From Caldicellulosiruptor obsidiansis OB47 (GTDB taxonomy: Bacteria; Bacillota; Thermoanaerobacteria; Caldicellulosiruptorales; Caldicellulosiruptoraceae), in the NCBI RefSeq assembly GCF_000145215.1, contig NC_014392.1, forward strand, positions 923,501 through 987,500: a stretch of 64,000 bases of DNA. The letters run 5' to 3'. The notes below the pieces were generated by a model, which saw nothing but the letters and a program-made list of their open reading frames with translations, did not search any database and was not told where the DNA came from. This document shows positions 57,559 to 64,000 of the stretch, one piece after another (positions within the stretch are counted from its first letter, which is position 1; each line of letters begins with the position of its first letter). A program made the position numbers and the translations under genes.

Positions 57559-57927
57559 TTGTATAAAAAGGTGAATAGAAATGAAAAGAGGCTTATAAGA
57601 CACAAAAGAATTAGAAAAAAAGTTTTTGGTACAAGTGATAGACCTCGTCTTTGCGTTTACAAGAGTTTAAAATATATTTATGCTCAGATAATTGATGATG
57701 AAAAAGGTCACACACTTGTTGCTGCATCATCGCTTGAGCCTGAGATCAAGTCAAGACTGTCTTCAACAAAATCTATCGAGGCAGCAGAGTATGTAGGGAA
57801 AGTAATAGCTGAAAGGGCAAAAGAAAAGGGAATAACAAAGGTTGTATTTGATAGAGGCGGTTATCCATATCATGGAAGAGTAAAAGCGCTTGCGGAAGCT
57901 GCAAGGCAAGCCGGTCTTGAGTTTTAA
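57559..57927 (+). CDS. rplR: Ribosomal protein uL18
   Basis: uL18 binds 5S rRNA. The 122 residues have [33 protein letters not shown] and the end [20 protein letters not shown] start at 57559; the GGGGAGTG site lies a little upstream. Confidence 0.96.
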   Translation: MYKKVNRNEKRLIRHKRIRKKVFGTSDRPRLCVYKSLKYIYAQIIDDEKGHTLVAASSLEPEIKSRLSSTKSIEAAEYVGKVIAERAKEKGITKVVFDRGGYPYHGRVKALAEAARQAGLEF

Positions 57928-57947
57928 TTTTAAGGGAGGGATATAGC

Positions 57948-58454
57948 TTGGCGCAAAAGAGAATTGATCCAAAGGGATTAGATTTAAAAGAAAGAGTTGT
58001 AAACATTAACAGAGTTGCAAAGGTTGTAAAGGGAGGAAAGAGATTAAAGTTTTCTGCTATTGTGGTTGTTGGTGATGAGAATGGTCATGTTGGGGCAGGA
58101 CATGGGAAAGCTGCGGAAATTCCAGATGCTATCAGAAAAGCTATTGAGGATGCAAAGAAGCATCTGATTGAGGTGCCAATAGTTGGAACCACAATTCCGC
58201 ATGAAGCAATAGGTGATTTTGGAGCATCAAAGGTTTTGATAAAGCCTGCTCCAGAGGGTACTGGTGTTATTGCAGGTGGGCCGGTGAGAGCTGTGTGTGA
58301 GCTTGCTGGTATTAAAGATATAAGAACAAAGAGCCTTGGTTCTAACAACCCTGCAAATGTTGTTCATGCAACAATTGAGGCATTAAAACAGCTGAGACGT
58401 CCAGAAGATGTTGCAAGAATCAGAGGAAAGACATTAGAAGAGATACTCAAGTAA
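57948..58454 (+). CDS. rpsE: Ribosomal protein uS5
   Basis: uS5 shapes the mRNA entry channel and affects decoding accuracy. The 168-residue protein has [40 protein letters not shown] and the C-terminal [22 protein letters not shown] start behind GGAGGG. It is followed directly by rplO with no rpmD between. Confidence 0.97.
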   Translation: MAQKRIDPKGLDLKERVVNINRVAKVVKGGKRLKFSAIVVVGDENGHVGAGHGKAAEIPDAIRKAIEDAKKHLIEVPIVGTTIPHEAIGDFGASKVLIKPAPEGTGVIAGGPVRAVCELAGIKDIRTKSLGSNNPANVVHATIEALKQLRRPEDVARIRGKTLEEILK

Positions 58455-58472
58455 AAAGGAGGGTTTTTTGTT

Positions 58473-58916
58473 ATGAAGCTTTACGAACTCAAACCTGCAC
58501 CAGGTTCTAAGAAAAGCAGAAAAAGAGTGGGACGAGGCGAGAGTTCTGGTCACGGTAAGACCTCGACAAGAGGTCACAAAGGTCAATGGGCACGCTCTGG
58601 TGGTGGTGTTCGACCTGGTTTTGAAGGTGGGCAGATGCCACTTACCAGAAGAATTCCTAAGAGGGGCTTTAAAAACATTAATAAAAAGGTGTATACTGAA
58701 GTTAATGTAGAAAAGCTTGAGAGGTTTGACAATGACACTGTAATCACACCTGAGCTTCTTTTGAAGGAAAGGGTTATAAGCAAGATAGAAAAAGACGGCG
58801 TGAAGATACTGGGAAGAGGAGAGCTGACAAAGAGGCTGACAGTTAAAGTGCAGAAAGTTTCAGAAGGTGCAAGAAAGAAGATAGAAGCTGCTGGAGGAAA
58901 GGTAGAGGTGATTTAA
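58473..58916 (+). CDS. rplO: Ribosomal protein uL15
   Basis: uL15 is a late assembly protein of the 50S subunit. The 147 residues show [20 protein letters not shown], a flexible glycine-rich N-terminal part with [14 protein letters not shown], and [20 protein letters not shown] at 58473 follows AAAGGAGGG. The 18-base gap after rpsE is too small to hold an L30 gene. Confidence 0.97.
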   Translation: MKLYELKPAPGSKKSRKRVGRGESSGHGKTSTRGHKGQWARSGGGVRPGFEGGQMPLTRRIPKRGFKNINKKVYTEVNVEKLERFDNDTVITPELLLKERVISKIEKDGVKILGRGELTKRLTVKVQKVSEGARKKIEAAGGKVEVI

Positions 58917-58917
58917 A

Positions 58918-60225
58918 GTGTTTGAAACTATAAAGAATGCGTGGAGGCTGCCCGACCTTCGAAGAAAGATTCTATTTACACTTTTCATGATACTTGTTTT
59001 CAGACTGGGGGCGTTCATCCCAGTCCCCTATATTGATAGGGATGCTTTGGCAAAGGTTATAAATGACCTTACAATGCTTGGTTTTTTTGATGTTGTTGCA
59101 GGTGGAACATTTAAAAATATGAGTATATTTGCGATGAGCGTAACTCCATATATTAACTCCTCCATTATTATGCAGCTTTTAACAATTGCTATACCTGCTC
59201 TTGAAGAACTTGCAAAACAGGGAGAAGAGGGCAGAAAGAAGCTTGCTGAGTGGACACGATATGGAACTGCTATTTTGGCGTTTATCCAAGCAGTTGGTAT
59301 CTATTTTGGACTTAAGAACGCAAGTGCACTCACCGGTGGTGTTCCAGTTATTACAGCTCAGGGTCAGGGATTTTTAGGTTTTATTACAATAACAATTGCT
59401 CTTACAGCTGGAACTGTATTTTTAATGTGGATTGGCGAACAGATAACAGAAAATGGTATAGGAAATGGTATTTCGCTTTTGATATTTGCAGGTATTATTT
59501 CAAGAATTCCAAACGGAGCAGTTTCTCTTTGGAACTATGTTGCAAAGCTCAATGAGTTTTCACTCACAAGTATTATTGGTGTGATTTTGTTTATAGTAAT
59601 GGCACTTGCAATTATCATATTTATTATAGTTATTCAAGAAGGTGAAAGAAGAATACCTGTTCAATACGCAAAGAGGGTTGTTGGAAGAAGAGTTTATGGC
59701 GGACAGAGCACACACATTCCTATAAAGGTCAATATTGCAGGTGTTATTCCTATAATCTTCGCAATTTCGCTTGTGATGCTTCCAACAACAATTGCTCAAT
59801 TTTTCCCAAATTCAGGCTTTTATAAATTTGTAAAAGCATACTTTTCATCAGGTTCGTTTTGGTATACATTCTTCTATGCATTGTTCATAATAGGGTTTAC
59901 TTATTTTTACACAGCAATTGTATTTAATCCTGTTGAGATTGCCAACAATTTGAAAAACAATGGAGGATTCATTCCAGGTATCAGACCTGGCAAACCAACT
60001 GTAGATTTCATAACAAGAGTGCTTTCAAAAGTTACCTTTGCTGGTGCACTGTTCTTGGCATTTATTGCTATTTTGCCAACATTGGTTGGACTTATGTTCA
60101 AACATCAGCTTAACATTTATTTTGGTGGAACAAGCTTGCTGATTGTTGTGGGTGTTGCGCTTGAGACGATAAGGCAGATGGAAGCTCAGATGCTGTTGCG
60201 TCACTACAAAGGCTTCTTGAGCTAA
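58918..60225 (+). CDS. secY: Protein translocase channel subunit SecY
   Basis: SecY forms the membrane channel for protein export and insertion. The 435-residue protein has ten hydrophobic segments, the plug region near GGTFKNMSIFAMSVTPYINS, and cytoplasmic loops with EQITENGIGNGISLLIF and GGQSTHIPIKVN. GTG start one base past the rplO stop, behind GAGGTG. Confidence 0.97.
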   Translation: MFETIKNAWRLPDLRRKILFTLFMILVFRLGAFIPVPYIDRDALAKVINDLTMLGFFDVVAGGTFKNMSIFAMSVTPYINSSIIMQLLTIAIPALEELAKQGEEGRKKLAEWTRYGTAILAFIQAVGIYFGLKNASALTGGVPVITAQGQGFLGFITITIALTAGTVFLMWIGEQITENGIGNGISLLIFAGIISRIPNGAVSLWNYVAKLNEFSLTSIIGVILFIVMALAIIIFIIVIQEGERRIPVQYAKRVVGRRVYGGQSTHIPIKVNIAGVIPIIFAISLVMLPTTIAQFFPNSGFYKFVKAYFSSGSFWYTFFYALFIIGFTYFYTAIVFNPVEIANNLKNNGGFIPGIRPGKPTVDFITRVLSKVTFAGALFLAFIAILPTLVGLMFKHQLNIYFGGTSLLIVVGVALETIRQMEAQMLLRHYKGFLS

Positions 60226-60262
60226 AAAGAGTGGATTATTGTAGTATGGAGGTATAGAAAAG

Positions 60263-60910
60263 ATGAGGCTTATACTTTTAGGTGCACCGGGTGCTGGAAA
60301 GGGCACTCAGGCAGAATATTTGAGCAAAAGATTCTCGATACCTCATATCTCAACAGGTGACATTTTGAGGGAAAATGTAAAAAATGAGACTGAGCTTGGA
60401 AAAAAGGCAAAAGAGTATATGGACAAAGGTCTTTTGGTTCCAGATGAGATAGTGATTGAAATTGTCAAGGACAGGATTTCAAAAGAGGACTGCAAAAATG
60501 GATTTTTGTTAGATGGTTTTCCACGCACTATTGCCCAGGCAGAAGCACTTGATAAGGTACTTCAAGAACTTGGACAGAAGATTGACAAGGTTTTGGATAT
60601 TGAAGTTCCAGACGAAAAGATTTTAGAAAGAATGTCTGGGCGAAGGATTTGTAAAAACTGTGGTGCGAGCTTCCATGTAATCTACAGGCCACCACAAAAA
60701 GAAGGTGTATGTGATGTATGTGGTGGAGAACTTTATCAAAGAGAAGATGATAAAGAAGAAACTGTCAAAAAGAGATTGGAAGTTTACCATGCACAAACAC
60801 AGCCATTGATTGATTATTACAAAGCAAAAGGTTTGCTTGTTGTAGTTTACGGTCAGGAAGAAATAGCTGATACAACAAAAGAGGTCTTAAAAGCACTTGG
60901 CATACAATAA
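60263..60910 (+). CDS. adk: Adenylate kinase, zinc-containing long form
   Basis: Adenylate kinase balances AMP, ADP and ATP. The 215-residue long form has the P-loop [10 protein letters not shown] near the N-terminus and [11 protein letters not shown]. The LID domain carries a four-cysteine zinc site, CKNCGASF and CDVCGGEL, typical of Gram-positive and thermophilic enzymes and likely to aid stability. ATG at 60263 behind GGAGG. Confidence 0.97.
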   Translation: MRLILLGAPGAGKGTQAEYLSKRFSIPHISTGDILRENVKNETELGKKAKEYMDKGLLVPDEIVIEIVKDRISKEDCKNGFLLDGFPRTIAQAEALDKVLQELGQKIDKVLDIEVPDEKILERMSGRRICKNCGASFHVIYRPPQKEGVCDVCGGELYQREDDKEETVKKRLEVYHAQTQPLIDYYKAKGLLVVVYGQEEIADTTKEVLKALGIQ

Positions 60911-60927
60911 AGGAGAAAAGACCGAAA

Positions 60928-61671
60928 ATGATTACTATAAAATCAGAAGCTGAGCTTGATAGTATGAGAGCAGCTGGCAGAATTGTTGCTATGGTTTTAA
61001 AAGAATTAGAAAAACTTATACGACCAGGTATCACCACAAAAGAGCTTGATGAATTCGCTGAAGAGTATATAATTAAAAATGGCGGGATACCATCATTTAA
61101 GGGATTGTATGGGTATCCTGCCTCCATATGTACCTCAGTCAACGACGAGGTAGTTCATGGAATTCCAGGTATGAGAAGGCTGGAAGATGGAGATATTATC
61201 AGTATAGACGTAGGAGTTTGTGTTGACGGACTTCATGCTGATGCTGCAAGAACCTTTGCTGTTGGAAAGATTTCTGAGACAGCAAGGTTTTTGATAAAAA
61301 CTGCAGAAGAAAGCTTTTTTGAAGGTATTAAAAACGCGGTTGCTGGCAAGAGAGTTGGAGATATATCAAATAGTATACAAAGATACGTTGAAAGCCGTGG
61401 CTTCAGTGTTGTGAGGGATTTGGTGGGGCATGGAATAGGTAGAAAATTTCATGAGTCACCTCAGGTCCCTAACTTTGGCAAAGCTGGAGTTGGGATAAGG
61501 CTTATCAAGAACATGACCTTGGCAGTTGAGCCTATGGTAAATGAGGGAAGTTACAAGGTGTACACTGACAAGGACGGTTGGACTGTAAAGACGCTCGATG
61601 GTAAGCTCTCTGCTCATTATGAAAATACCATAATCGTAACTGAGGGCTTACCAGAGATAATTACGTTATGA
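60928..61671 (+). CDS. map: Methionine aminopeptidase type I
   Basis: Map removes the initiator methionine from new proteins. The 247-residue protein shows all five metal ligands: Asp in IDVGV and DGLHADAAR, His in GHGIGRKFH, Glu in AVEPMVNEG and Glu in HYENTI. The substrate-pocket His is in NDEVVHGIPG. It is embedded in the ribosomal operon, as in most Firmicutes. Confidence 0.97.
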   Translation: MITIKSEAELDSMRAAGRIVAMVLKELEKLIRPGITTKELDEFAEEYIIKNGGIPSFKGLYGYPASICTSVNDEVVHGIPGMRRLEDGDIISIDVGVCVDGLHADAARTFAVGKISETARFLIKTAEESFFEGIKNAVAGKRVGDISNSIQRYVESRGFSVVRDLVGHGIGRKFHESPQVPNFGKAGVGIRLIKNMTLAVEPMVNEGSYKVYTDKDGWTVKTLDGKLSAHYENTIIVTEGLPEIITL

Positions 61672-61684
61672 GGTGTTAATAGAG

Positions 61685-61954
61685 ATGGATCTTCAAATAG
61701 GGCAGATTGTTCTGTCCAAAATGGGAAGAGATAAAAATAGATTCTTCGTAATTTTTGATATAACCGACGATGGGTATGTTTACCTTGTTGACGGAAAACT
61801 GCGGAAGATCAAAAAACCCAAGAAGAAAAAGATAAAACACATAACACCCACAAAGTTTGTCTCAGAAGAGATAAAAGAGAAGATACTCAAGAAAAAGCTC
61901 ACTGACGTAGAGGTTGCAAAAGTGATAGAGGAATTTGAGAATAGAAAAGAGTAG
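61685..61954 (+). CDS. KOW-domain RNA-binding protein
   Basis: This 89-residue protein has an L14e-like KOW fold: GQIVLSKMGRDKNRFFVI, then VYLVDGKLRKIKKPKKKK with a run of lysines, and an acidic helical end. Small KOW proteins between map and infA are common in clostridia, with unknown function; a role in ribosome assembly or translation is inferred from position and fold. ATG at 61685 is nine bases after GAGGTG. Confidence 0.85.
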   Translation: MDLQIGQIVLSKMGRDKNRFFVIFDITDDGYVYLVDGKLRKIKKPKKKKIKHITPTKFVSEEIKEKILKKKLTDVEVAKVIEEFENRKE

Positions 61955-61968
61955 GGGGTTGATAAGCC

Positions 61969-62187
61969 TTGTCCAAGGAGGATGTAATTGAATTAGAAGG
62001 GACTGTGGTTGAGGCACTGCCTAATGCAATGTTTCAGGTTCAGCTTGACAATGGGCACAAAGTCCTTGCCCATGTGTCAGGAAAACTTAGAATGAATTTT
62101 ATCAGGATACTTCCGGGTGATAGAGTGGTTGTTCAGCTATCACCGTATGATTTGACACGAGGTAGAATTGTTTGGAGATCAAAATAA
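61969..62187 (+). CDS. infA: Translation initiation factor IF-1
   Basis: IF-1 occupies the ribosomal A site during initiation. The 72-residue S1-fold protein has [40 protein letters not shown] and [18 protein letters not shown] start with a weak GGGG site, then the spc-alpha junction. Confidence 0.97.
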   Translation: MSKEDVIELEGTVVEALPNAMFQVQLDNGHKVLAHVSGKLRMNFIRILPGDRVVVQLSPYDLTRGRIVWRSK

Positions 62188-62218
62188 ACTCTCTTTAAAA
62201 AAGGAGGAATAAGGTAGA

Positions 62219-62332
62219 ATGAAGGTCAGACCATCTGTGAAACCTATATGCGAAAAGTGCAAGATTATCAGAAGAAAGGGCAAGATAAGAATAATTTGCG
62301 AAAACCCAAAACATAAACAAAGACAAGGTTAA
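62219..62332 (+). CDS. rpmJ: Ribosomal protein bL36
   Basis: At 37 residues this gene is too short for many ORF callers, but the frame [20 protein letters not shown] and the ligands C-x2-C, C and H ([12 protein letters not shown]) are those of zinc-binding bL36. ATG at 62219 follows GGAGGAATAAGG. It sits between infA and rpsM, its usual place. Confidence 0.95.
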   Translation: MKVRPSVKPICEKCKIIRRKGKIRIICENPKHKQRQG

Positions 62333-62355
62333 TTTATTGGAGGTGAATTTTTAGG

Positions 62356-62730
62356 ATGGCACGAATTGCAGGTGTAGATTTACCAAGAGAAAAGAGAGTT
62401 GAGATAGCTCTGACATATATATTCGGGATTGGTCTTTCAAGATCAAAACAGATTTTAAGGGATACTGGGGTTGATCCAAACAAAAGAGTAAAAGACCTCA
62501 CTGACGATGAGGTAGCTAAAATCAGAGACTATATAGATAAAAATTTCAAGGTTGAGGGTGAACTTAGGGCTGAAATTGCAAGAAACATAAAGAGGTTAAT
62601 TGATATAAGATGTTATAGAGGTTTGAGACACTTAAGAGGTCTTCCTGTTCGTGGTCAGAGGACAAGAACAAATGCAAGAACAAGAAAAGGTCCAAGAAAA
62701 ACTGTTGGTGTTATGAGAAAGAAATCATAA
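62356..62730 (+). CDS. rpsM: Ribosomal protein uS13
   Basis: uS13 is a 30S head protein contacting the P-site tRNA and uL5. The 124 residues show [20 protein letters not shown], the H2TH motif and the end [20 protein letters not shown] at 62356 behind GGAGGTG. Confidence 0.97.
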   Translation: MARIAGVDLPREKRVEIALTYIFGIGLSRSKQILRDTGVDPNKRVKDLTDDEVAKIRDYIDKNFKVEGELRAEIARNIKRLIDIRCYRGLRHLRGLPVRGQRTRTNARTRKGPRKTVGVMRKKS

Positions 62731-62749
62731 GAAGGAGGAGTAAGCTGAT

Positions 62750-63142
62750 ATGGCAAGACCAGCAAGAAGAACTGTAAGACGTTCAGAAAGAAAGAATGTT
62801 GAAAAAGGTATTGCACACATCCATTCAACATTCAATAATACAATTGTTACTATTACTGATCCATCTGGCAATGCTATTGCATGGGCAAGTGCAGGAACAT
62901 GTGGTTTTTCAGGAACCAAAAAAGGTACACCGTTTGCTGCTCAGCTTGCAGCAGAAAAGGCAGCAAAGATGGCAATGGACCACGGTATGAGAACTGTTGA
63001 AGTGTATGTAAAAGGGCCAGGTGCAGGAAGAGAAGCTGCAATTAGAGCACTTCAGGCAGCAGGGCTTGAGGTAACGCTCATAAAAGATGTTACTCCAATT
63101 CCGCACAACGGTTGCAGACCGCCAAAAAGAAGAAGAGTATAA
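62750..63142 (+). CDS. rpsK: Ribosomal protein uS11
   Basis: uS11 forms part of the platform by the mRNA exit. The 130-residue protein has [40 protein letters not shown] and the end [16 protein letters not shown]. Strong AGGAGGAG before the ATG. Confidence 0.97.
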   Translation: MARPARRTVRRSERKNVEKGIAHIHSTFNNTIVTITDPSGNAIAWASAGTCGFSGTKKGTPFAAQLAAEKAAKMAMDHGMRTVEVYVKGPGAGREAAIRALQAAGLEVTLIKDVTPIPHNGCRPPKRRRV

Positions 63143-63165
63143 AATTTTAGAGGAGGTGCTTTGTC

Positions 63166-63792
63166 TTGTCAAAATACATTGGACCAGACTGCAGACTCTG
63201 CAGAAGAGAAGGAATGAAATTATTCTTAAAAGGTGATAGATGTTATACCGAAAAGTGTGCGTTTGCAAGAAGACCATACCCACCAGGTCAGCATGGTCAG
63301 GAGAGAAAGAAACTTTCTGAATATGGTATGCAGCTGAGAGAAAAACAGAAAGTAAAAAGAATTTATGGCGTTTTAGAGACCCAGTTCAGAAGATATTTTG
63401 AAATGGCTGAAAAGATGAAAGGTATCGCTGGTGAAAATCTTTTGTCATTACTTGAAAGAAGACTTGACAATGTTGTCTACAGACTTGGATTTGCTTCCTC
63501 ACGTGGCGAGGCAAGAGTTTTAGTATCTCATGCTCATTTTAAGGTAAATGGAAGAACTGTGAATATTCCATCTTATCTTGTAAAGGTTGGCGATGTGATA
63601 GAGGTTGACGAGAGAAGCAAATCTAAGACAAGATTTGTTGAGATAAAAGAGAAGTATGCAAAGAAACCTTCTCCAAAGTGGCTTGAAAAGGACGCTGAGA
63701 ACCTTGTGGGAAAGGTAATAGCTCTTCCAACAAGAGAAGATATTGATATGCCAATTAGAGAACACCTGATAGTAGAGCTTTACTCTAAGTAA
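63166..63792 (+). CDS. rpsD: Ribosomal protein uS4
   Basis: uS4 is a primary 16S rRNA binder and, in Bacillus, a repressor of its own synthesis. The 208-residue protein has the N-terminal four-cysteine (zinc) region, CRLC followed by CYTEKC, then the S4 domain ([20 protein letters not shown]). TTG start at 63166 behind GAGGAGG. Confidence 0.97.
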   Translation: MSKYIGPDCRLCRREGMKLFLKGDRCYTEKCAFARRPYPPGQHGQERKKLSEYGMQLREKQKVKRIYGVLETQFRRYFEMAEKMKGIAGENLLSLLERRLDNVVYRLGFASSRGEARVLVSHAHFKVNGRTVNIPSYLVKVGDVIEVDERSKSKTRFVEIKEKYAKKPSPKWLEKDAENLVGKVIALPTREDIDMPIREHLIVELYSK

Positions 63793-63850
63793 TAAATGCC
63801 CTCGTAAAAAGGTCTGTGTGGTGTATTATTTTTAAGGAGGGTATATCAAG

Positions 63851-64000
63851 TTGATAGAATTTCAAAAACCAACAATAAGGTGTGAAGAGCTGAGCCCAGA
63901 CAATAAATATGGGCGATATGTTATTGAGCCTCTGGAGAGAGGTTATGGTATAACGGTTGGGAATGCACTTAGAAGGACGCTTTTGTCGTCACTACCTGGT
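63851..64000 (+). CDS. rpoA: RNA polymerase alpha subunit, N-terminal fragment
   Basis: The gene runs off the end of the window. The 50 visible residues (from TTG at 63851 behind AAGGAGGG) contain [21 protein letters not shown] and the following TLLSSLPG, the alpha N-terminal dimerisation domain. It is the expected gene after rpsD in the alpha operon. Confidence 0.96.
   Translation, partial: MIEFQKPTIRCEELSPDNKYGRYVIEPLERGYGITVGNALRRTLLSSLPG

Overview
The window looks like the chromosome of a low-GC, anaerobic, thermophilic member of the Firmicutes, most like Caldicellulosiruptor or a close relative. The genus is an inference from gene content and order, not from a search. Pointers are the AT-rich sequence, frequent TTG and GTG starts behind strong GGAGG ribosome-binding sites, a four-subunit pyruvate/2-oxoacid:ferredoxin oxidoreductase, the yybS-gdpP-rplI-dnaB order typical of Firmicutes, and iron-sulfur and rubrerythrin-like proteins.

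Region 1 (1-2100) is the end of an ECF-type cobalt/nickel uptake operon (cbiM fragment, small membrane subunit, cbiQ, cbiO). Region 2 (2335-11754) is a type I restriction-modification island: an HsdM with a long coiled-coil tail, an AlbA_2/ATPase/HTH protein placed inside the operon, HsdS with two target-recognition domains, HsdR, a YgjP-type zinc peptidase and a DUF6941-type protein. A tRNA-Arg(CCT) follows on the minus strand.

Region 3 (12142-31778) is mostly housekeeping: serS, a TVP38-like membrane protein, the porCDAB operon with a clear promoter and terminator, pheA, yybS-gdpP-rplI-dnaB, an adenosylhomocysteinase-like gene paired with an SAH/MTA deaminase, murJ, tyrS and a large MMPL exporter behind a palindromic operator candidate. 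Region 4 (31840-34210) is a graveyard of mobile DNA. It holds the 5' end of an IS110-family element with a highly structured leader, cut by a decayed IS256-family element, followed by fragments of unknown origin.

Region 5 (34265-49488) holds a secreted-protein/HtrA-like protease pair, a ferredoxin-CsoR operon behind a good promoter and a CsoR-like operator, tusA-dsrE sulfur-relay genes, a DUF4080 radical SAM protein, a DUF6485 cysteine-rich protein, an Nramp metal transporter, an M18 aminopeptidase, a phosphohexomutase, a two-component system, an HD-GYP protein, and a ferritin-like protein followed by a tiny rubredoxin-like protein missing from standard ORF lengths. The last two look like a rubrerythrin split into two genes.

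Region 6 (49515-64000) is the S10-spc-alpha ribosomal superoperon from rpsJ to the start of rpoA, with secY, adk, map, a KOW protein and infA embedded. It has a long structured leader, and rpmD (L30) is absent between rpsE and rplO. No CRISPR array or rRNA gene was seen. The best candidates for unusual biology are the type I R-M island with its extra proteins and start-site repeats, the S-adenosylhomocysteine salvage pair with a changed adenine-pocket motif, the structured IS110 leader, and the CsoR/sulfur-relay cluster.
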